A stretch of 64,000 bases of DNA from Branchiostoma belcheri (taxonomy: Eukaryota; Chordata; Leptocardii; Amphioxiformes; Branchiostomatidae): NCBI RefSeq assembly GCF_001625305.1, contig NW_017804131.1, positions 1,427,870 through 1,491,869 on the forward strand. Direction: 5' to 3'. Below, piece by piece: positions 27,001 to 39,000 of the stretch (the stretch's first letter is position 1; each line of letters begins with the position of its first letter). The notes below the pieces were generated by a model. It was not told the DNA's origin, made no database searches, and saw nothing but the letters and a program-made list of their open reading frames with translations. Made by a program: the position numbers and the translations under genes.

Positions 27001-30000
27001 CTATAAGTATGGGGAAAGAATATGGACACTGAACACACAGTGCTACCAGTGAACTAGCCTTTTGGTGTTCTATCATCTGTGCACTTATACAGCTGTGTGG
27101 CCCAGGAGCTAAGAAAACTGAGATGGGCACCACCCTATACATCCACCCTATACACCAATGTACCATACAATGTTAGAAGAACTTAAACAATATCTTCAAT
27201 TATAGATACATCTAATTCTTACCTGATGGTTTTGTCCCAGTGCCCCTCCATGTTTGCCCCAGGTGATGGTTGGCACAGGTTCACCTGACACTACACAACG
27301 CAGCTGTACTGTCTGCCCTGTCGTAGCTGTGAGGAGGTTTGGCTGTAACACCTGTCCACCTGGACCCACGGTTTCAATGGCAGCTGTGGGGGGCCTCTGC
27401 AGCACTGGATGGTGTAATAAGTAAGATAGCATGAGCAAAAAGTCTGTATATTTGAAGACATTGAACACCCAGAAGAATCATGAAGGAAGAAAGGAAATTA
27501 TCTTCAACAACACACTCTTTTATGCTGCATTGCTTCTTTCTCCTACGTAGCATTTTCAAGGCCTAAGACATTTGAGGTGAATAAGGGTTGCTCCAACAGC
27601 TTATACATTCATTAACAGTGTATTTAGAAACTATTCTTATCAACTCACATCTTGTGATTCTCAGCTCCAATCTCTTCTGTTCAGTTCCAATATTGTTGGA
27701 TGCTGTGCAGACGTAGTGCCCAGAGTCTGACAACCGTGCCTGAGGAATGGTCAACACTCCGTTGCTCTCCACTGATCCAACAGGCAGGGGGTCGTTGTAC
27801 TTATTCCAGGAGAGTGTGGGAGTTGGGTTGCCCCTTGCAGAACACTCTAACCTCACACGCTCTCCCTCAGGTACCTCCATCACTTCTGGCCTCACAGACA
27901 CTTCTGGTGCCCCTTGCACTGAAAAATCAGATTATCAAAACTCAGTATCTCTCTAATTTACATGGTATTGGGGCTTACAGGAAAACAAAGGTATTACAAG
28001 AGTGTCAGGCAATTTTCTTATAAGGCTGACATGGTACTGTTGTTATGACAAGCTTACTATGCAGCTTGCTTTATCATTCTTATCTCACTGATGGTTAGTT
28101 TAATGGTCTCCACTTCCCAGAAATGCAAGTGCATAGTTCTTCTTCACCACTGTACATCTTGTTATCAAGCACTCAAGAACAGTCAGCAAAAAATAAAGGA
28201 GAAACTTAGTCACTGTCAAGGCATAACGTTACATGTATCAGACCTGTCAAAATGCTTCAGTGCAGCAACGTCCTCAGAGATAGATGCAATTCTCACTTTA
28301 AAGGTGACATTTGTAAGGAGTAAAAATGGAATGGTCTTACTTGATGATTGATTACTTTAGACATGTCATTTTATTTGAAATGTCATGACCCCAAATAAAA
28401 ATGTGCTACCTTTGAAATGAAAGATTATGGGAACCTAAATCTTAGGGATATCAGATTCCACATTTGATCAATGTTCTGGATCATACAAAGTTTAATATTT
28501 ATACATAAGAGTAAGACCACCAACTGAGTTAAACACATAGTTTGGATGCCTTACAAGTGTCATCTTTACAGACATGGATGTGAACGACATTCAACTTGTT
28601 TTCTCCACAAAATATCATCAGTCAAGAGGCTTGTTCTGAATAATTACCATACCACATACAGTCCAACGTCTATGACATCACATCAAGCATGTCAACCCGA
28701 ACCAGGAACACATAATTCAAATTGACCAATGACAGCCCTCCTACCAGACTTGCCACAGGATGGTGACTTATGGCCTTGTGAACATTCCTCAATTGTTGGC
28801 ATGTCCGTGTCAATAATATAGTACCCTGAATCACCCTGTACTAAGTCCCTAGTTCCAAACACTAGTCCGGAAAAGGAAAGAAAACAAAAAACAAGCCAAT
28901 AGTACAGAGCAGGAACAACAATTAAGCTTTTTAACCATATGTTAATCAGGGCTTTGCTGGAGAACAAACAAGCTTTAAGTCAGATAAGTGTAAAGAACTG
29001 AACTTCATTTGTTGCACTAAAATATAAAGCAGTCTATTATTATGAAGCCCAGTAAGAAAATTGCCTGAGACACTTAAATTTACACATTTCTGTTATTGAG
29101 CCATTTTCTACAACCTAAGCATTCTATTGCACATTGAGATAAAACATCATTTCTTTTAGCAATAAAGAAAGACTGTGTAGTTTCAATCCTGTCACGAGTT
29201 TGTGTATAATTGCTTTTAACACATGATAAAAATGTCATTCAGACAAGAAGTTTTTTTCTATACAAAGAGAAACCTGACTAAGAACTACAATTTTTGTTCA
29301 AGGTGCCTTGGAACAAAATTATGACAGAATTCGAAAATGCCCAAAACGATACTTACATCTTACATACAGCACTGTGCGAACACTTGTTTCCCCAACAGAG
29401 TTCCTGGCCTTGCAGAAGTACTCAGCTTCATCCTGTCTGATGGCAGCTGGGATGCTGGGGGCAAAACAGAGAGTTCAATTCAAGACATCAGTCATAAAAA
29501 TCCTGCACAATCTGTTCCAATTACATGTATACAGCATGGAAATCATGGATAGTGCTACCATACTCCAAGTTACCAAGTTTTCATAGTGATGTTTACAGTA
29601 AAAACTGCCATAGTCAAGGACAAATTTCATAGAGCAGGCAAAAAATGAAAACAACAGTCTACTACAGTCATTCATCTATTTTAACAGACAGACTAACCTG
29701 AAGACTCCATTCACAAACGATGATGTGGGGTTGAGGATGCCGCGGTGACCTCCCGTCCATTCCACCTCTGGCGGGGGGAAACCTGACGTGACGCAGCGGA
29801 ACTGCACGGGGTCGCCGATGTTCACGGTCTGGAATCGAGGCTCGATGCGAACCTCTGGTGGATTGACATCGCTCTGGGACAATGCTGGTCAGGAAACATT
29901 GACTTGTCAGTATATGCATGACTCACTTAATATCTGGATCTTGGTAATGCTTAAAAGGTATAATAGTACCACACAATACATGGACAGGACACTACAGCAA

Positions 30001-33000
30001 AAGGAATGCAAAAGGAGTCAAAGAGCAAGTACTAGTAGACAGTTGTACAGAGAACAACAGCAATATGTCATACAAACCTACATGTAACTTGCACTTGAAA
30101 TGGGTTTTTATCCAGACAATATTAGGTGGCCGTTAAAAGAGTGACAGCATAAGCTTCAACAAGTGTAGTGTATTGTGCAGTCTTGCAGTCATAAGAGTGC
30201 AAAGCAAATTAGCACTAAGCTGTCTATGTTTTAAAGCTGATTCTGCCTCATTTTTTCAACTAAATTGTACTCTAAATTGTACTGCTATTTTCCTATTCTT
30301 GAAATGCCTGTGCTTTCATGTCAGCTCCATATTCGCCTAAACATCACTAGGTGTTAAGTACATCCGAAGTATGGTGTACACATTGCACATTACCACCGTC
30401 CACGTTCAGGACTCCAGAAGGAGGGTCCCCCTGAGAGAGTGGTTCCTCCCAGCGACCTTGACGCCATGCAGCAATGCAGTGTCACAGCACAACAAGTCAC
30501 ACAGGCAGATGGAACACACAGACACAAGACCAGGACAACACATGCATTTCAGTGGCCGGTGTAGCATGCTGCATCATACATGTCAGCTAACATTGCCCCC
30601 CCCCCCTCCTTCTTCATGTGTGACATATTGCATACAACAATTGAGTAAAACTTAAAACAAAAATTACATGAAATCAAATCAAACTCAAAGGCTCATGAAA
30701 AAATGATACTTTATTGGTTTTCTTGCAAAAAGCCACCAGTACAATATACACGACATTTGCTACATGCTTTATTTGCCAGTCACACAGCAGACTTTTGTCA
30801 GAACATGCAGCTGTTACGTTAATTCCCAGCTCCATTCACAATACACAGTCTATTTAGTTAGCAACAACACAACATGGTACATTATGCAACACAACAACAT
30901 AAATGTGAGTAAACTTTGTGTATAAATAAACACCATGCAAATATGGTAATTACCAAGTACAATAATATAAGTTTTAAAATACAATATCTTCTTGCAAAGC
31001 TTCCTGCAATAGTTAAGCTCCACTACACATTTGTAAGGAATCAAAATCTATCTAGCTCATACATGTTTCCCCAACAGAGTTCCTGGCCTTGCAGTACAGC
31101 CATAGCACTATATACACTGTAGTACATATAGTCTATATTCTCACTCTTTGTGTTAACATCTCACCAGGCTACATTTAGCAAACTTTGTGAAAAATGAGGT
31201 GGTACAGTTTTACCTGAGTTTATAGATCTACAGTAGATTGACCTTTGGGGTCTACATTTATATAGATAATTCACATATGACGAGAAGACAACAATGAAAA
31301 GAAGAAGAAAAGTCACAGATCAGGGAAGGGAAATTGAACTGAACAAGAAATTATTCATATCATTATGAAGGATAAAAACACACACTCTTCACAAACACTA
31401 AGTCTCTATAAGAATAAACTTTTACATTGGCATACACTAAGAAAATAGCAGTCACAGCTATGTTACAACACACTGAACACAACAATAGACAATAGTAATA
31501 CTGGACATGCATGGTCCCTTTATGACATTTCTTTACACATGCAACATACATGTACACCGCATCTCCCGCATCATACTTATAGCAATGTTACAGTCTCAAA
31601 CACAAGTCCTCATGCAGAAGTTACAAGGAAGAGGTTCCCATGTGGCAAAGCCTTTCCTCTATCCCCACCACGTACCTTGGACTTGCAACTGTGCAGAGTC
31701 TTGTGCGATACTGTACATGTTGGAGCCAGTGCAGGTGTAGATGCCGGTGTGTTGTTGCTGGACGTTCGGAATGGTCAGAATTCCCATGAAGTCTGTGGCT
31801 TCCGCTGGCAGCCCACTGCCGTCGTTCTTTGTCCACACCAAGGTGTATGTGACCTGAGGCATAAAGGAACAGCATGCCATGAGGCCATGATGCAAAAAGT
31901 TACATACTAGACTGCTACATGTTGTCAAGGCATTAAAGTTTCTAGTCAACATAATTGTTTTCCTTGTCTCCAAAGTCCAGCAGTATATGACAAATCAACA
32001 ACATCTTCAATTTTTAACACAAGAAATGAGAAGGACACGTGTCTTTAACATAAGAAATGGGAAGGATACATGTCTACTGCATACCTGGCTGAAGGCAATA
32101 CACTTGAACTGCACAGTCTGGCCCTGAGTGGCTTGTAGGGTCTTGGGTTCATCCACAATAACTCTGATAGGAACAGTTGGAGCTGCAAAAGGAGGAAGGA
32201 GGTTACAAGTTACACTTCAACTGTTACTGACAAGAACTCAAATGTACAATGTACTTGATATCATGAAGTCTCTTCCAGTCACTGATAGAGTCACTACCTG
32301 GTTACTGGGACAGAAACATTTTATTCCTGGTGATTTTTCTGTCAGTTTCTAGCCCTGGTTATCCTGAACACAATGTTGACATACCTGTAACAGTCAGTTG
32401 AGCCTGAGCCTGTGCCGTCCCGTACAGGTTTGAGCCTCGACAGATGAAGTATCCGCTGTCGCCAGACTCCAAGTTACTGATGGTCAGAACCGAGTTCTCA
32501 TTGGACAGTCTGTACCGTGGCGGGAGGGGGCGTCCGTCACTGCGTCCCCAGCTGATCTGGAATGGCGGGGCGCCGGACACGTCACAGCGGAACTGTGCGG
32601 ACCTTCCGGCAGTCTCGGTGGCTTGTTGTGGGTAGATTTGGATGGAGGGCTGCTGGGGGACGACTGGACCAGGACCTGGGCCTGGGCCAACTGGAGTATA
32701 AAACAAAGAAATCATTCATAAGAATCCTTACACCACCATATCACATGAAGGTTCATGCAAAGCTTTAAACTGTTTGTCCATACATGTATTTGACTATAAA
32801 CACTACTAAGACTGCCAAAACATAAGAGGGACACCGAGAATATTTCCGTCTTTGCAAAATGCATTCATTTGATATTTCAAACAGCAGAAAGCAGGACTGT
32901 ACCCATGCTTAAAGCTTTGATCTTTCCAATTCTCTAGATTTCATGCCAACAGCTCCAAACTCTACCTTTGCCAGTTTTCCTATCTTAAACTGCTGGGCTA

Positions 33001-36000
33001 TATCTGGCTGCTGTTTTGTCATTCTCGTGCAAAAGATACACTACACTAGCCAAACTTCAAACTCAGATCTATTAGCTCAAACACAAAGAATGTCAGGCTT
33101 ATCTAAAAGCTGGCATATTGCAGTCAATCTACAGAGCTTCCACTTGCCACCATACATGTACACATAGTGTAACAACATGTACATGTACACATCAACAGCC
33201 AGAGGAAAGGGGCAGGAAATATGCAGGAGGGCTAAATGCTACAGTGGCTACTCCCACAACTCCTCTTACCCTCATCCGTCATCCTTTCAGGCACATTTCC
33301 GTATGTGGGATAACGGCCTGTTTTTGTTACACACACACAGAGGGAGACATCATTAACCAGGGGTGGCCACAAGACAAGTGTACGGAGTGGGGGGGGGAGA
33401 GATCCCCACAGAGTACACTGATTCTTCTGGTCTACACTCAAGTCCAAACTAACACCACATTTTTATCAAACTATCAAGACCTGATGATGCAAAAAATTGA
33501 CAAAACATAATGAATTTAACAATCTATCGTATGAACAACACATTTGCACAGAATGAGATGTACAGTACAGATCTCGGGATAAGCATCAAGTCCCGCGGGA
33601 GATCCCGCGGGAGTTTGCGGGATATCACGCGGGAGTTTGCGGGATCTTCCGCGGGAGTTTGCGGGATCTCCTGCGGGAGTTTGCGGGATCTCCTGCGGGA
33701 TTTTTCGGGATATCCCGCGGTACGAAATCCTCTCCCGCAACCCCGATCTTCGGTGTGAGACCTTAGGTTTCCGAAGGGCCGGCGCCGCTGTTACTTGAAG
33801 TTGAACCGCGTTGACTACAGATTTTTACGCAGACGATGCGTGCATGTTTTAGTATGTTTTCAATGCATGCAAATAACAGTAGAGCAAATAGTATTTTTAA
33901 CCAAACATTTCTTTTTTTTAATATCGGAAATCTGATGGCTTAATAAGGTACAGAACGATAACAAAGTAATACAACCTTCTTGAACAAGTTTTGTGTCCGG
34001 CCTTGCGACGTGGACGGCTTTATTTTGATGTCACCCGACCTGCGCTATTTCAGATATAATTTTTAAAAAATCTAACGCATCGACGTGCCAAATCGCCACC
34101 CGAGTTCTTTATTTTTCTCCTAGATAGGGGAGGTTGACGTATGGAGTTACGGAAGAGAGATTAAACATCGTGTAAAACAAGGGGGCGAAGCATAATTCAA
34201 GAGTTCTTTACGCCTCAAACTTTTATACATTTCGTGCGCCACGCAGTGTTCAGGGCCTGCATGGGGGTTACTGATTACGAATTACGCAAAATTTTCGCTA
34301 TAAAGTTAAAGTTTCAGAGCTGATTACGACTTTTACGCTTTGCGGCTAATGTACTGATTGCGAATTACGTTGATTTTTGGGAAGGTTGCCTTCGGTTTAC
34401 GAAGACAATGAATAAAAAACGCCTGATTACGCCTTACGAAAAAGGGCATGCAGACCCCCAGTGTTGGGCCGGGCGTTCCCACGCCGCGTCGCCATAGAAA
34501 CCGCACGTCGCCAGCAGCGGCGGCGGCGCTGGCAGACTCCCCGGCGCCGACTGACCACGTGGCGTTCTGGCGCGCCAATCACAGCGCGCAGATGGGGACC
34601 CGCCCACCAGCCGGCCCGCGAATTCAAAGAGTTGAGTCAGATGCACCGCCCCACAGAAACACCGCCTGACGATTGTTATACGTACGTCGGATTGTGGCTT
34701 CTTTTTCCGCCTTGCACGGCCGGCATGCGACATTGTAATTTTCTTATATCCCAATTTCATCCCAAAACAACGTTTTTCACATGTGAGGAGGCTAGTTCCA
34801 TAGAGTGTACCGAGTGAATTTCAAGTTTTATGGTCTGAGAACGAATTAATTTCCGTAAAATTTATCATAAACACGTTTAGTTCGGGTTCTCCCGTGTTTA
34901 TTTATTTTTCGGGTTCTCCCGTGTCTTGGACGTGCGCTATCGACTCCGTTTTCATCTAGTTGGCTGACCCTGCAGCTGACAGAAGTACATGTAGAATGTT
35001 TTCCTACCGAAAGAAACTTTGCCAGCCGTGTGGAAGTACTTGCTCCTTGCTTTCAGGGTGATAGTAATCTATCGAAATTAATTATGGACATGGTCGTTGA
35101 ACTTGTTGATGCAAGAGTTTTTGGGGAGGGGGGAGACGCACGCCCCGGGATTTTGATGGGCAGACTTTTAATTGTCGCAATTCTTAATACTAATACGGAG
35201 ACCTCTTGACGCAAGCTACCATGAGAAGACAACAGCTACAAGATTATGAAACACAACAACCACAAACTATTGCCGGTACGCCTCATAATTTTTATTTCTT
35301 GGTAACAATCTTGCCGAATTTACCGGAGACGGAGGGATTACTACACGTTACATTGTATTCATTCACGGTAGTTTCTTAAAGTTTGCGCTGAACAATAGCT
35401 TTGAAAAAAAAGTAGCAGTTTTATAATAACTATGACCGCGTGAGAAATACCTTATACACATTATTTTCGTACATTCTTATGCTTCAACACCATTAAAATT
35501 GTAGCAAAATTGTAGCAAAGTTGACTGGCGTCAGACTCCATCGGCCCAGCACAGATCGCCCGGCAGGACGTAAAAATAAACATTTGGCACGCCGCCATCG
35601 CCGTTCCGAGCCGCGGTAGACTTCGGGGTCTCGCACCAAGTTTTTTCGCTACGCGGTACGCGGGACACGACAGGCCTCCCGAAAGAATACCGCGGGATAT
35701 CCCGCAATCTCCCGCGTGATATCCCGCAAACTCCCGCGGGATATCCCGCAGTCTCCCGCGTGATATCCCGCAAACTCCCGCGGGATATCCCGCAAAATCC
35801 CGAATCCCGATGATGCTTATCCCGCGATCTGTACTGTATAGTATCTTTCCATGCTGAAACACCAATCTGAAAGTTACAATGAAGACCATGTAACAACTTA
35901 ACACTAGTCCACTTACTTGGACCGGGGCCGACTCCAGTTCCAGGTCCAACTCCGGGTCCAGGGCCGACTCCAGCTTGGGTGCACCTGCCACCAGGAACTC

Positions 36001-39000
36001 TGGGATTACCATTGTAGCCAGGTGAACACCTGAAGGAACAGAGGTTACAAACTTACTTCCTTTTACATTGCAAAAAAGAAAAAGAAAAAAGATAAAGCTA
36101 GGACAACAATCTGTGATGCTTTAGTAGTAGTGATCAAACTTGATTCACAACGTTTAAACTTGCAACTGAAGAACTTTTAAAGGCTCTTTGTAATGTTAAA
36201 TGTACATGTACTTACTCTCCACAGTCCCTTCCTGAGTACCCAGGTGGGCAGGCATCGCAGGTGGGGCGGCTGTCTGTATCCAAGAAACAGGTGGGGGAGA
36301 ACCTGGGAAGGACAGTTGTGTGTTAAACAAAATGCAACCATTTAATCCGACCCATTCATAACCTTATCAATCCACTTCTCAGCACATAAAGAAACTACAT
36401 GTAGTTAACAAATGATCATCAATCCATCAATCAACAATCAATAGCCTCTACTCTGACTGGAATGCCCTGTCGGCCTAGGCCACTCTTCCCATACAAATGT
36501 AGGTCAAGGGGGGCACAGGTACATAGAAACATACATGTACTGGTCGATGCTTAGGAAGACATAATCACCTCTTTAGGTGATGATGTACTTACTGATTATT
36601 GACAGATGGCAGTGGGCAGGGGCATGGTCTACAGGCATCAGGCCTGCCACTGGACGGGTCCCCAAAGAAACCAGGAGCACATTGGTCACAGTATTCACCG
36701 ATGGTGTTGTCTCTACATCCCTGTAGGTACAAAGATAGGGATCACCAACTCATGCCTATCAGTTTGTAATGTCAGCTATGCATGAGTAGAAGGAAATACA
36801 TGTTACATGGCATAAAAATGAAGATTCTGAACAAGTCACATGTGATAATAACCCTTTATAATACATATTATCTAAAAAATGTTATAATCTCACCTGACAG
36901 GCACCTGTCTCAGGGTCACATGTTGAGGCATGGCCGTTACAGTCACAAGGTGCACACATGCCCAGGTACAGGCCCTCTCCATTACGGGTGAAACCTGGGG
37001 CACAGTCCTGTCAACAAACAACCACGAATGTGGTTATTAAGATTGTATAACCTTCAATACAATTTATCTGCTGGGTCACATACATGTATATCTGCCCAAA
37101 TAGTATGTTGGAGAGATCTCTGGTGCAGGTATACACAGTTTAGGTATTATGCTAAGATGTCCTATGCACCCACCCCCCTTCATTGGGGGTTGCATAGAGG
37201 ACATTTTTTCAAGATGGATGCATGTGACCCTGTGGAATCATGTTAGTAGACATTACATGTATCATCAGACATGCAGGACATTGTGAATACCAGGGACTTA
37301 CAGAAGTTGAAAAGTAAATAACGCCCACCTCAGCGCAACTTGTCAGCATCCTGTATAGTGAACGTTCTTCAGTTCAGCTGATAAGCTCTTAAAAATAGTA
37401 TAGAAAATCTGGCACATAATGTGAATAGAATATTGTTAAGTTTCCAGCCCACCTGACAGGACAGTCCCATGTATCCAGGTGGACACCTGCACTCCTCCAC
37501 CTCCACTGCCAGCAGCTGGCCCGTGTTCTGTGGCACGGCGACGTCCATGCTGACGTCCCGGATGGATGACTGCTGCATCTCGCTGTTGTACGAGGCGCGG
37601 ATCAGGATGTTCTCCACATCTGCCAGCGCCATCAGGATCTGTTCTCTCGTAGCCGGGACCCCGTCAGCACGCTGCCAGTACTCCTACATAGGTACAGTCA
37701 AGTTGTACATTGTAACTTTCTGTTCATGAGTCTTTTGTGTTCTGTATTCTGTATCAACCAAGTTCTCGTACTTCCTTCTCATTAGCCTTTTGAGTTCTGT
37801 ATCTGTTTGAGCTTGAGTACACTCAGATCCACAGTTAGCAAGAATATTTACAATGGCAAGTCATTTTTTTTTAAGAAAGGCTTCAGCTTTACAAAAGTGC
37901 ATTGCTACCCTAATTAACAGTAACACTAACCCTAACAATCTAAGTAAGTACTCCTTACCTCCCTGAAGATGACTTCAAAAGTCCTGGACTCCCTGGGAGT
38001 CAGCTGCTGGTTGTGTCTGTACATCAGCATGATCTCATTACCCTAGAGTACGGAGAAAAACAATATTTGTAAGACTTACCAACAACATTTATACACAATG
38101 TGTACATGTATGCCTTTATGTGCACAGAAGACTGATTCAATCTCTTTTTACAGTATCTGTAAATCAAATGCACTTGACACTGTACTTACAATGAGCTCCA
38201 CATCAACCAGTCCCACCAATGGCCTGCCAGTTGGGGTGGGAACATGTGACACACTGTACACCAGCCTTCCTCCATAGGCTGTCACCTGTGGGCAGAAACA
38301 ACAACACATGTGCTACTGAGACCCGAGGATGATTATCTAGCAGCTGACAGGTACTAATAAGAGCACTGAAATGAATATCCAGTGGCCAAGCTGAATCATT
38401 AACCTTTCCTTTCTGCCTAACTCTGTAACCAAGTCTTTTCCTTTCTGCCTGACTCTGAAACCAATAATGAACTTAGCCCTTAAAATTTTGCTCATGTAAA
38501 GTGAGGGTTAAGAAGATGGGAATAGTACCTTGTCACAGCAGAAAGTCTTTTCCTTTCTGACTAACTCTGTAAATTGAATTTAGCCCTAAAAGCTTGCTAA
38601 TGAAAAGTGTTAAGGACAGATAGGAACAGTAACTTGTCACCCCACAAAGCCTTTTCCTTTCTGCCTAACTCTGTAACCAATCATGAATTTAGCCCTAAAA
38701 GTTTACTCATGCAAAGTGAAGGTCAAGGACAGACTGAAACAGTACCTTGTTGCCCCGGAAGGCGGCAGGCAGCTGCCAGAAGTATGGGTCGCTGTCCAGC
38801 TGACTGAAGCCCTGGTACTGCAGGTCGCGGGAGGAGGGGTTGACTCGGAACCCTGTGGTCACACGGCGCGACATGGCCATGTTCACCAGTGCAAAGTCCT
38901 GGAAGTTCCCTTGCTGCAGGAATGTCGCCTCAACCTTTGAAAAACAAACAAGACAGAACTTTTCTGATAAAGACTGTTAAGTGGCAAAGATATTTGTCTG

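Noticed and set aside
28692..28967. 91-codon minus-strand ORF between Ig 4 and Ig 5
   Set aside because: No Ig core residues and no usable splice sites; Ig 4 and Ig 5 exons join directly in phase without it.
32385..32690. SGDSG in Ig 2 as a heparan sulfate attachment site
   Set aside because: It is the conserved turn before the F-strand Y-x-C of the Ig fold, not an exposed acidic SGD cluster.
33516..33758. ORFs on both strands across the CGGGA repeats
   Set aside because: Produced by the sub-repeats of the transposon arm; no transposase or other domain.
34333..34817. Arg/Ala-rich ORFs inside the transposon
   Set aside because: Overlapping frames in a GC-rich block on both strands with no domain signature; too short for a transposase.
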